Shown piece by piece: positions 8,533 to 15,464 of a DNA stretch of 39,156 nt. The notes under the pieces are model-generated. The model was not told the DNA's origin. It searched no databases and saw only the letters and a list, made by a program, of their open reading frames with translations. Source of the stretch: Gemmata massiliana (GTDB lineage: Bacteria; Planctomycetota; Planctomycetia; Gemmatales; Gemmataceae); assembly GCA_000531095.1 (NCBI GenBank), contig HG799466.1, positions 891,651-930,806 of the forward strand, read 5' to 3'. A program made the translations under genes and the position numbers. Every line of letters begins with the position of its first letter. The first letter of the stretch is position 1.

Positions 8533-8984
8533 TGCGCTGCCGGAAACTGGAGCACCGGTTCGTGCACTTCGTGCCCGAACGACTCGAACCCGGGGTGCTC
8601 TACATCTCACTTGAGTTCTGCACTGCTTCGCACAGCTGCTGCTGCGGCTGCGGCGAGGAGGTAGTGACGCCGCTCAGCCCCGCGCAGTGGCGCATGACGT
8701 TCGACGGGGAGTCCGTCTCCCTGTGGCCCTCGGTCGGCAGTTGGACCCTGAGGTGCCGCTCGCACTACGTCGTCGAACGCGGCAACGTTCGCATTGCCCC
8801 GCAGTGGAGCGAGGCCGAGGTGGAAGCCGGGCGCCAGCGGGACCGGGCCGCGTTGGAGCGCCACTACGAAACGCCGGCGGCACCGCCCGCGCCACCCGTT
8901 CCGCCTCCGGTTGCTCCCGCGCCGCACGAGGCGAAAACGGGCAACTGGTGGGTGCGCCTGTGGCGGTGGTTCGTTGGAGGGTGA
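8532..8984 (+). CDS. DUF6527 family Cys/His-rich protein (putative peptidase of the ubiquitin-like cassette)
   Basis: This 150-residue protein closes the ubiquitin-like operon, starting in a TGATG overlap with the E1 stop. Conserved-looking residues cluster in C30...H34-S-C36-C37-C38-G-C40, followed by PLSPAQW, DGESVSL, PSVG and CRSHY (C75, S77, H78). The pattern matches DUF6527 proteins that accompany multiubiquitin and ThiF genes and are thought to process or remove the modifier. A Pro/Ala-rich linker (residues 115-134) leads to a Trp-rich tail (NWWVRLWRWFVGG) that could bind a membrane or a hydrophobic partner; I do not know this tail as a standard family trait. Catalytic assignment is not possible from sequence alone. 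Confidence 0.8.
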   Translation: MRCRKLEHRFVHFVPERLEPGVLYISLEFCTASHSCCCGCGEEVVTPLSPAQWRMTFDGESVSLWPSVGSWTLRCRSHYVVERGNVRIAPQWSEAEVEAGRQRDRAALERHYETPAAPPAPPVPPPVAPAPHEAKTGNWWVRLWRWFVGG

Positions 8985-8988
8985 GAGA

Positions 8989-9034
8989 GCGGCGGCAGTG
9001 CCGGGCCTACGGTTGGACCCGGCACTGCCGCCGC
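8989..9034 (+). terminator. Strong hairpin ending the ubiquitin-like operon
   Basis: A perfect 17-bp stem (GCGGCGGCAGTGCCGGG at 8989-9005 against 9018-9034) with a 12-nt loop begins four bases after the DUF6527 stop codon. There is no T tract after it, so it may be a Rho-independent terminator of the GC-rich type or an RNA-stabilising 3' hairpin. Confidence 0.7.
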
Positions 9035-9340
9035 CGCGTTCAAAACGCATGAACCGAGCTCATAACCCCGACCGGGGGGGCTAAAATGCGTGGCTAAATC
9101 ACTTTGAAATTTATTGGAGATTGAGCGCCAGTCCGTCCCGGTAACAGAGGCGTGAAGCGGCTACGCGGGAAGCAGGTGCATGGGAAAGTGAAAGCAACGG
9201 GACGGTTTAGTAGATGTGCAATTTGTTGATCGAAACGGCAAAGGCAGAAAAAGCTGAAACGCCCGACGCTCCACAATGCACGGCGTGGGCAGACGCCGGG
9301 CTGAAGCTCGCGGGCAACTGAAGATCATCGGTTAACGGGA
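9035..9340. other. Intergenic region without a clear gene
   Basis: This segment lies between the end of the ubiquitin-like operon and the terminator of the convergent lamin-tail gene. The only small frame I see is a 35-codon ORF (ATG 9214 to TGA 9321, beginning MCNLLIETAKAEKAE). It has no good ribosome-binding site, so I do not call it a gene. Lower GC around 9090-9120 suggests an untranscribed spacer. Confidence 0.4.
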
Positions 9341-9362
9341 AAGCGGGCAAGAACGCCCGCTT
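9341..9362 (-). terminator. Terminator of the lamin-tail-domain gene
   Basis: AAGCGGGC (9341-9348) pairs with GCCCGCTT (9355-9362) around a 6-nt loop. It lies just past the minus-strand stop at 9372. On the minus strand the stem ends in CTTTCCCGTT, a weak T-rich tail. Confidence 0.65.
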
Positions 9363-9371
9363 CGGCTGACA

Positions 9372-9875
9372 CTACCGGCGAGCCGAAGCGCTCGCGTGCG
9401 TTGCCTCGACGAGCGCGTCCCCAACACGGGTGAGGATCGCGCCCTCTGCCGGCGGCGACGCGTAACAGGCTTTGTCGAACGGCTGGTCTCCGGAGGCCGT
9501 CCAGAGCGACGAGCAGTCCCCGCGGTCGTTGTTCCAGACGTACTCGTCACGGCCGGAGAACAGGTGGAAATCGGCCCCCACCAAGTCCTCGTAACGGATC
9601 TGGCTCTCGTTGGCGCGCGAGCCTGCGTGAACGCGAATCACCTGACCCGGTTGTAGCGTGCCGGTGAAAGCAATGATCTGCTCCCAACGACCGTTCGGGT
9701 GTGCGTTGCTGTAGGCGATATGGCACAGGCGCACGCCCGTGAGGTCGACGGCGCCACCGCTAACGTTCTTGATGTCCACCCACTCCGCCGCGAGTTGGGC
9801 GGCGCTCGCGCCGTAGCGGCTGCGGTCCTTGCCGGCCGGGTTGGGTTTCATGCGGACGGTTTGCAGTCTGCTCAT
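9372..9875 (-). CDS. Lamin-tail-domain (LTD) protein
   Basis: A 167-residue protein that is essentially one lamin-tail immunoglobulin-like domain: NPAGKDR near the N-terminus, then EWVDIKNVSGGAVDLTGVRLCHI, a Trp/Ile strand WEQIIAFTGTLQPGQVIRVHAGS, and VWNNDRGDCSSLW. The EWVxIxN...VDLTGW pattern is diagnostic for bacterial LTD proteins, usually extracellular or nucleic-acid/membrane-associated modules. I see no signal peptide, so this copy looks cytoplasmic. Start ATG 9875 has GAGGG four bases upstream. It stands alone, convergent with the ubiquitin-like operon and divergent from the second sigma module. Function unknown. Confidence 0.75.
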   Translation of the reverse strand: MSRLQTVRMKPNPAGKDRSRYGASAAQLAAEWVDIKNVSGGAVDLTGVRLCHIAYSNAHPNGRWEQIIAFTGTLQPGQVIRVHAGSRANESQIRYEDLVGADFHLFSGRDEYVWNNDRGDCSSLWTASGDQPFDKACYASPPAEGAILTRVGDALVEATHASASARR

Positions 9876-9947
9876 AGAGCCCTCGAAAGTGCTGTACTTT
9901 TGCGACGGAAATCAACGCGATTGCCGTCTTTCCATCGAGTACGCTGG

Positions 9948-10000
9948 CGCCTTAACCGGGATGCCGAAAATTTCTTCCTGCGAAGAACCCGGTTAAGGCG
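9948..10000 (+). promoter_or_regulatory. Nested inverted repeat upstream of second sigma module
   Basis: CGCCTTAACCGGG (9948-9960) pairs perfectly with 9988-10000. Inside the 27-nt spacer, TTCTTC (9972-9977) pairs with GAAGAA (9982-9987). It ends 36 bp before the sigma start. The nested layout recalls the element at 6599-6650, although the sequences differ. It is a candidate operator or 5'-leader structure for the sigma operon. Confidence 0.55.
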
Positions 10001-10035
10001 GTCGCGTATCGGTCAGTGAGGTCGTGGAGGCGACG

Positions 10036-10662
10036 ATGGCTGATGCGTCGTTAAACGAGGAAGACGACGAAACGCTCCTGATCCGCATCGCGCTGGAGCA
10101 GGACAAAGACGCGCTGTCGGCGCTGATAGGCCGGTACGGCCCGCGGCTGAAAGGCTTCTTGACGAAGCGCTACGGCGACACGCTCCGGGAGCCGGAAATC
10201 GCAGAGGTGCTGAACCGAACTTTTTTCAACCTCTGGCGGTTCGCCGATCGTTATAAGCCGGAAAAGGGGACCTTTCGCGGTTGGCTGGTTCGCATCGCGC
10301 AGAACGCGGCGCTCAGCATCATCCGCAACGAGGACCGTCACCAAGCTAAGGAACTGGAATACGATCCCAGTTACGACCCCACTGACCACTGCGAGGGCGA
10401 TGCGCCGGAATGCGGGTCGAAAGACAAGAAGCGGGTGGACCTGCTGAACGACATCATCGACAATCACCTGGAGGGGCTGGAGCAGGCCATTGCCAAGGCA
10501 GACCGCGCCGAAGGGCAGTCTGCAAACGCCGAGCGCCTGGCGACCATTCACAACACGAGCAAGAACGTGATCTGGTCCACCAGAAGCCAGCTGAAAATCA
10601 AGCTGAGAAAGATGGTTCTGGAGCGTGAATCTCAGGATGCACGCCAGAAGGGCAAGAAATGA
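10036..10662 (+). CDS. ECF-like sigma-70 factor (second module)
   Basis: About 208 residues. The N-terminal half is sigma region 2: DKDALSALIGRYGPRLKGFLTKRYG, VLNRTFFNLWRFADRYKPEKGTFRGWLVRIAQNAALSIIRNE, including the FRGWLxRIAxNxA core-binding and -10 motif. The C-terminal half should be region 4 but is weak: RLATIHNTSKNVIWSTRSQLKIKLRKM resembles a recognition helix without the usual LPxxxR turn. I chose ATG 10036 because GGAGG at 10026-10030 is correctly spaced; a GTG at 10024 would put that motif inside the gene. Its stop overlaps the next gene by ATGA. An inverted repeat at 9948-10000 lies in its leader. Confidence 0.82.
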   Translation: MADASLNEEDDETLLIRIALEQDKDALSALIGRYGPRLKGFLTKRYGDTLREPEIAEVLNRTFFNLWRFADRYKPEKGTFRGWLVRIAQNAALSIIRNEDRHQAKELEYDPSYDPTDHCEGDAPECGSKDKKRVDLLNDIIDNHLEGLEQAIAKADRAEGQSANAERLATIHNTSKNVIWSTRSQLKIKLRKMVLERESQDARQKGKK

Positions 10663-11056
10663 ACTCGGACGCGGACAGATTCTGGGACGGTGCCGTTGGC
10701 AAAATCAGAAAGGCCAAAGGGCTTTGCCCGTTGACCCCTGACGAAGCCGACGCCGCGTTCGACGCCGCGCCCGAGGCGCCGATGTCGGCGGATGAGATCG
10801 CAGCCATCGTTGAGGCCGTTACCTCGGGGAGTTCGCGTCCTGGGAGCCGATCCCCCAGGAGGACTACGGCACGGACCCCACATTCGAGGACGTCAACCGG
10901 TCCGTGCTCGAAGTCTTTCGGCACGAAGGAGAGTCCGACGCTGACGCCGAGGCCGTGGAGAAAAAACTCGAAGACGAGATGCTCAATGACCATGAACCCG
11001 AAGAAGACGAAGGCGGATTGGCAGGCGGAGCAAGAGCACCTGGACCGAATCGGTAA
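10659..11056 (+). pseudogene. Acidic regulator of the second sigma module, broken by a -1 frameshift
   Basis: From ATG 10659 the protein begins MNSDADRFWDGAVGKIRKAKG and continues to ...MSADEIAAIVEAVTSG at about 10829. The frame then turns into low-complexity Ser/Arg/Thr sequence. In the -1 frame, reusing G10829, the text continues naturally (EFASWEPIPQEDYGTDPTFEDVNRSVLEVFRHEGESDADAE...) to a stop at 11054-11056. The join lies at GGGG (10826-10829), which is not a canonical slippery heptamer, so a one-base deletion or sequencing error is likeliest. The restored protein has about 130 residues, is strongly acidic at its C-terminus, and sits between sigma factor and IrrE peptidase exactly as the gene at 2564 does. 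Confidence 0.65.
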
Positions 11057-11903
11057 ACTCGCTGACGAACTTATCGTCCGGCTCGAGCTCAAAGCGCCCA
11101 TCGATCCATTTCAGATCATCGCGTCCGAAAAACCGTTCATCCGGGCTCGCGGTGGCGATTTGAAGAACCGCTGCGACGGAAAGCTCAAATACAACAAGCC
11201 GCAGAACGTGTTTCTGCTCTTCTTCAACAACAAGTACGACGCCGGCCTTCCCGAAGGGGAGCATCACGCCCGGACCCGGTTCTCAATCGCGCACGAACTC
11301 GGTCACTACTTCATCCCGGCGCACTACAAGTATTTACGCCACGGGGGGAAGGCTCACCCGTCGAGCAGCGAGTACCACACGCACGTGCAAATGGAGCGGG
11401 AAGCCGACACGTTCGCAACCAGCCTTTTGCTCCCCACCCACCTCGTTAAACCGATCATCGATAAGGGCATCACTCGCCAGCGGCTCGAAGACGTAGCGCG
11501 GGACTTCCAGGCGTCTTTGCTTTGCACCACCATCAGAGCCGTTCGCCTCTCCGACGAGCCCTGCGCGGTGGTAGGAATTCGCGACGGCGCAATCGCATGG
11601 GTGTTCCCATCAGAGCGGCTCGTTGAAGGCGGGTGCTACCCGAGGAGGAGCACGCTCAGATCGCCCACGGCAGTTGAGCAGTGGGAAGCCTTTGAGGACG
11701 GAAGCAACGAGCGCGTCGAAAGGGAGGGAATGCTCCCTGACTGGTTTCAGCTCTTCAGCAAAGAGGACGAGCTCGCTGAGGTGTATGTAGCCGAGCATTA
11801 CCTTCCGATCCGGATCATGAATACGCTCGTCGTCCTCATTTCGGTTGAGGACGAAGACCTGTTTCCCGTTGACGTGGAGGAAGACGAGCCGGAGGAGTAT
11901 TAA
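10986..11903 (+). CDS. ImmA/IrrE family zinc metallopeptidase
   Basis: A 305-residue stand-alone IrrE-type protease. The zinc site is HELGH (103-107) with E137 in ExxADxFA followed by TSLLLP, the standard IrrE arrangement. The C-terminal ~130 residues form a second domain with a very acidic end (DEDLFPVDVEEDEPEEY). IrrE/ImmA proteins cleave a partner repressor to switch on stress or excision genes. The natural partner here is the acidic protein encoded just upstream, whose restored frame overlaps this start. ATG 10986 or 10992 are both possible; ribosome-binding site is weak, consistent with translational coupling. The longer frame that joins it to 10659 is an artefact of the upstream frameshift. 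Confidence 0.85.
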   Translation: MTMNPKKTKADWQAEQEHLDRIGKLADELIVRLELKAPIDPFQIIASEKPFIRARGGDLKNRCDGKLKYNKPQNVFLLFFNNKYDAGLPEGEHHARTRFSIAHELGHYFIPAHYKYLRHGGKAHPSSSEYHTHVQMEREADTFATSLLLPTHLVKPIIDKGITRQRLEDVARDFQASLLCTTIRAVRLSDEPCAVVGIRDGAIAWVFPSERLVEGGCYPRRSTLRSPTAVEQWEAFEDGSNERVEREGMLPDWFQLFSKEDELAEVYVAEHYLPIRIMNTLVVLISVEDEDLFPVDVEEDEPEEY

Positions 11904-12227
11904 CTAAATCTGTCCACGTCTGGAGGAACGAGCCGAAGTGAACTCAGTACGCAGCTCAACTCCCACGATCGCTTGAGCCGCATTAAACCCCAACGGGGAG
12001 AAAATGCGGGCGCCGCCACCCAGCACCTTGGAAAGATTCACCCTGTTATTCCACGGCTGGAGCCGCACGGCAATTTCGTTCTGCAGGGTGACGTAAAGTG
12101 CGCGCTGAGAATCGAGTACCGCGAGGCAGCTATCAATCCCTTCTTTGTACCGCGCCTGCGCGAGGGTGTAGGATTTGCTCGCGGCATCCGTAAGCGACAG
12201 ATTCCGGCGCTGGGCGAGCGAACTCAA
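11904..12227 (-). pseudogene. C-terminal remnant of an RND-type efflux outer-membrane factor
   Basis: About 107 codons read as the end of a TolC/OprM-like outer-membrane factor: ASKSYTLAQARYKEGIDSCLAVLDSQRALYVTLQNEIAVRL...NLSKVLGGG matches the conserved helical repeat and the LxxALGGGW-like end of that family. An in-frame TAG lies a short way upstream of 12227 and no start or N-terminal portion exists, so this is a fragment of a protein that is normally 450-500 residues. Its stop abuts the end of the IrrE gene (11903), suggesting that insertion of the sigma/IrrE module truncated an older efflux operon. Confidence 0.75.
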
Positions 12228-12385
12228 CGACGAGCTCCCCGAGGGCTGGCCCTTCTAAGTTTGCAACACGCGCGCTAGTGGCCGGTTCTCCAACCGCACC
12301 CGATACCGGGCCCGGTTAGATAGTGGGTCGCGGGCGCGGTCTCGATGAGCGATACTCGGCGGGAGTGACCTTTTCGTGCCCAACC

Positions 12386-13381
12386 ATGCCACCCGATCGA
12401 AACGACCAACCGCTACGAACCACCGTCACGCCGCTCGGCGCGCAGCAGAAGGCAACCCGACTTGAAGACATTGGAAGCGAGGCCAAAAAATACGTCGAGC
12501 AATCGAAAGCCCCGAACACCCGCCGCGCCTACCGAGCGGACTGGGACGATTTTACCTCTTGGTGCACCAAGTATGCACGTCCCCCACTCCCGGCCGCACC
12601 GGACACGGTCGCCTATTACCTAGCAGACCGCTCTCGGGAGTTGAAAACGAGCACGCTCCAGCGGCGTCTGGCCACCATTTCAGAGGCGCACCGGGCCGCG
12701 GGGTTCGAGTCCCCCACGAAATCCGCCCAAGTAAAGTTCGTATGGGCCGGGATCCGGCGCGAGAAAGGTACCGCGCAGAGCCACAAGAAGCCCACGCTCA
12801 TCAAGCACATTCGCGAGATGGTCGAGCACCTGCCCGAGGGGCTTTTGGGGGTCCGTGACCGCGCGCTGCTCTTGCTCGGCTTCGCCGGCGCGATGCGGCG
12901 CAGCGAACTGGTAGGGATTGACGTGACCGATGTGGCACTTGCTGACGACGGGTTGGTCGTCATTATCCGAAAGAGCAAAACGGATCAGATGCAGGAGGGG
13001 CGCAAGATCGGAATCCCCCGCGGTGAGAATGAAGCAACTTGCCCGGTGCGCGCGGTGCTCGCGTGGATCGACCAAGGGTCGATCCTTGAAGGGCCGCTAT
13101 TTCGCTCGGTGAACAAGCACGGGCACGTGATGGGGACGCGGCTTTCGGACCGCGCGGTGGCCGAAGTCGTGAAACGCAGCCTGATCGCAGCGGGCAAGAC
13201 CGCGTGGGGCTACGCTGCTCATTCGCTGCGCGCCGGGCTCATCACCCAGGCGGCAATGGCCGGGGTGAGTGAGCGCGCGATCCAGGATCAATCAGGGCAC
13301 AAGTCGCTTTTGGTAATGCGGCGCTACATCCGTGACGGGTCGCTCTTCCGTGAAAACGCGGCGGCGAAAGTGGGACTCTGA
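12386..13381 (+). CDS. Tyrosine recombinase / site-specific integrase (XerC/D-like)
   Basis: A 331-residue tyrosine recombinase. Residues ~45-125 form the SAM-like N-terminal core-binding domain (APNTRRAYRADWDDFTSWC). The catalytic domain shows the first Arg in GFAGAMRRSELVGI, then HSLRAG (HxxR), GHKS (second His) and the nucleophile Tyr in VMRRYIRDG. All catalytic residues are present, so it should be active. The reading frame extends upstream to 12323, but ATG 12386 starts the recognisable protein; no clear Shine-Dalgarno is seen. It lies beside small proteins of mobile-element type (DUF6573), so it may belong to an integrated element distinct from the one at tRNA-Asn. Confidence 0.88.
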   Translation: MPPDRNDQPLRTTVTPLGAQQKATRLEDIGSEAKKYVEQSKAPNTRRAYRADWDDFTSWCTKYARPPLPAAPDTVAYYLADRSRELKTSTLQRRLATISEAHRAAGFESPTKSAQVKFVWAGIRREKGTAQSHKKPTLIKHIREMVEHLPEGLLGVRDRALLLLGFAGAMRRSELVGIDVTDVALADDGLVVIIRKSKTDQMQEGRKIGIPRGENEATCPVRAVLAWIDQGSILEGPLFRSVNKHGHVMGTRLSDRAVAEVVKRSLIAAGKTAWGYAAHSLRAGLITQAAMAGVSERAIQDQSGHKSLLVMRRYIRDGSLFRENAAAKVGL

Positions 13382-13675
13382 TACCGTGGGCACCCGTCCG
13401 GGCCTCCCCGATTAGCCCCCTTTCGAGCACCGGTTCAAGCGAAATACGCTACCTCATTTTGAGCAAAGCAAACCGCCACGCGCCGTTGAATTTCTGCGTC
13501 CTTTCGGCGTCTTCTTGGCTACAACGCCGCACGCGCCAATAGCACGTGCTCGCGGGTTTCGTACGCATACTGGCTCCTGTTCAATTGACGACCAAATGGC
13601 GCCGGGTTACAGATCTCGATCTGTATCGAAATTAACCAGAAAGCCGGATTGTACGGCAACCATTTTTGGAGGCAC

Positions 13676-14110
13676 ATGTCAGGCACCAGTCCAGTCCCCT
13701 CACCCCATCCACGCGACAGCCAGGAAGAGCCTCTCACGCCGCCGCTCATCTTCAGTTACACGCGTGCTCAGGCGATCACCGACGGCGTCCTTGTCGATGT
13801 GACCGGGTTCGCCAAGACGGCCGGCTTCAAGATCCCCGTCGCTGTGACTGCGGCAGTCTGGGCCGAGTGCGTGCGTGTTCCCGACGGAGTCATGGCCCAA
13901 GACGAGACCGGGCGCCTGTGGGACGTGCTGCACATGCTGCGGTTCGGGATCGCGCGCGCAAGTGGCACAGGTCCCGAACTCCTTTTTCAGCTCCACGTGC
14001 GGAACGACAATTCCGAGGGAGAACCACCGCTCGTCACCCTCAAGGCGGTGTGCGGGCCGAACGACGACGGCTCGCCCTGCGTCACCGTAATGCTGCCCGA
14101 GGAGGATTGA
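13676..14110 (+). CDS. DUF6573 family protein
   Basis: A 144-residue protein of the DUF6573 type, recognised by the core FSYTRAQAITDGVLVDVTGFAKTAGFKIPVAVTAAVW followed by RLWDVLHMLRFGIARA and a C-terminal strand LVTLKAVCGPNDDGSPCVTVMLPEED. Such proteins occur mostly on plasmids and integrative elements; I know no biochemical role. Start ATG 13676 follows GGAGG at 13668-13672; a longer frame from 13649 would include the ribosome-binding site. The following small gene starts 7 bp after its stop, so they are probably one unit. Confidence 0.8.
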   Translation: MSGTSPVPSPHPRDSQEEPLTPPLIFSYTRAQAITDGVLVDVTGFAKTAGFKIPVAVTAAVWAECVRVPDGVMAQDETGRLWDVLHMLRFGIARASGTGPELLFQLHVRNDNSEGEPPLVTLKAVCGPNDDGSPCVTVMLPEED

Positions 14111-14117
14111 AACCACC

Positions 14118-14348
14118 GTGGACATCGACGACATTACCACCGAGCAGGCGCGGAAGCTCTACGACGCTTACCACCCCGTGCTCGGGCACTTGAGCCGGGT
14201 GCGGCAGCGGCTCGACCAACTCGGGTTCCCTTTGGATGACGCGTTCCTTAAGGCGGTCAGTAGAGCCCAAGACGCGATGCGAGACCTCACCATCGAACTC
14301 AACTACATGGCTTGCCCGGCCGGCACCGGGCGTCGCAGGCGGCAATAG
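14118..14348 (+). CDS. Small hypothetical protein, 76 aa
   Basis: Starts at GTG 14118 with GGAGG at 14101-14105 inside the end of the DUF6573 gene, so likely co-translated. The sequence is helical (AYHPVLGHLSRVRQRLDQLGFPLDDAFLKAVSRAQDAMRDLTIELNYMAC) with a basic tail TGRRRRQ. I do not recognise a family. A second frame running past its stop to 14523 (ending TTDYLEAFTLLERFWSTNALAG) has coding-like text but no start of its own, and may be a decayed neighbour. Confidence 0.55.
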   Translation: MDIDDITTEQARKLYDAYHPVLGHLSRVRQRLDQLGFPLDDAFLKAVSRAQDAMRDLTIELNYMACPAGTGRRRRQ

Positions 14349-14614
14349 CATCGCGGAGCGTGGACGGCGCCACCCGCTGCCAGCCGCACTCGCTCCTCCT
14401 CCGCCTTCGTGGAAAGAGGATTTCGTTGGGATGGCGGCTCAAGCCGGAATCTCGACCACCGATTACCTCGAGGCGTTCACGTTGCTCGAGAGGTTTTGGT
14501 CAACGAATGCGCTTGCGGGTTAATCTGCTGAGCGCGGCAGCCGAAGCGGCACCGAGGACGTGATTCGAGACAGGACGGCCGTTACACCCGGCTCTGACAC
14601 CCGCGCCGGATGGC

Positions 14615-15208
14615 TTACGCGGTCTCGAACGCGCGCAGCGTTACTGAGATCCGCCGGCCGCTGTACTTGGTCGATTTCGGTACGAGGTGCTTCCACGCCC
14701 TATTTGTGTCGGCGGGCAAAACGAACACCGTTCCGCTCGGGGCGGCAAAATCCCGCTTCTCCCGGTCCCGGATGAGCCGAAAGTTCCGCGTCTCTCCAAA
14801 CGAAATGGTGACGATCGGCGTGTGCGGAACGAGTTGCTCGTCCTCATCGTGATGCGCGCCAATGTAGTGGCCGGGGCCTTCGTACCAGTTCAAAAGCAGA
14901 CCGTTGAGCCGTGGGTGGATGTGCTTCTGGCACCACCCCCGAAGCGGCTCAAACAGTTCGGGCACGGGGGCCGCAACGCTGGTCTGATTCGAGAAGCGGT
15001 AATCGTGGCCGAAGGCCATCTGCCACCGGGGGATGGCCACCAGCTTCCCGATCATCTGGATCACCGGTCGCTCAGCCGGGTGGAGCGCCCAAGCGTTCTC
15101 AAAATGTGACTGGTCCCAGGTCAATTCGTCGGGGAGCCTGCCTGCGAAAAACGCCAGATCGTCGCCAAGGTCGTGGGTCACGAGAGCCGGGATGCGAGGA
15201 GCTTCCAT
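14615..15208 (-). CDS. AlkB-like 2-oxoglutarate/Fe(II) dioxygenase
   Basis: A 197-residue AlkB-family enzyme that would demethylate alkylated DNA or RNA bases oxidatively. Visible active-site residues: H119-x-D121 in GAHHDEDEQ, the distal iron ligand H174 in AWKHLVP, and the 2-oxoglutarate-binding R186...R192 in GRRISVTLR. NGLLLNWYEGPGHYIG just before the HxD is a family hallmark. The frame extends to 15388, but the start at 15208 has a strong GGAGGA (15217-15222) at 8 nt and matches the usual protein length, so the extra 60 residues are rejected. It stands alone, with IS4-type insertion 256 bp upstream, which may have separated it from part of its promoter region. Confidence 0.88.
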   Translation of the reverse strand: MEAPRIPALVTHDLGDDLAFFAGRLPDELTWDQSHFENAWALHPAERPVIQMIGKLVAIPRWQMAFGHDYRFSNQTSVAAPVPELFEPLRGWCQKHIHPRLNGLLLNWYEGPGHYIGAHHDEDEQLVPHTPIVTISFGETRNFRLIRDREKRDFAAPSGTVFVLPADTNRAWKHLVPKSTKYSGRRISVTLRAFETA

Positions 15209-15454
15209 CCGTACCGTCCTCCAAGAGGGCTTTAGCTTCGGTGACTTCACCAGTTCGGGCCGGTCGGGGGCAAATAGCTTACCTGTCGAGTTGGTGGGTT
15301 GCTGGCATTGGGCGAATCGAGTGGCGGAAATGGATAGAGCCTTTTGAGGCGCAGCAGGTTCACTTGTCGCATTCGGCGCATCGCTCAAATGGTGGCAGCG
15401 AAACGCCCAAGATAAACGCGGAGGGAAGCCTCACCCTTTGCAGGAACCTGCGGT

Positions 15455-15464
15455 TCCCGCACCC
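15455..15464. repeat. Left copy of 10-bp target-site duplication
   Basis: TCCCGCACCC directly precedes the left inverted repeat of the IS4-type element; the identical right copy follows the right inverted repeat at 16988-16997. Confidence 0.92.

Noticed and set aside
9214..9321. 35-codon ORF in the intergenic region after the ubiquitin-like operon
   Set aside because: No Shine-Dalgarno and no structural support.
14236..14523. Frame whose end reads like a helical protein (TTDYLEAFTLLERFW)
   Set aside because: No usable start outside the upstream gene and no ribosome site; at most a decayed piece.
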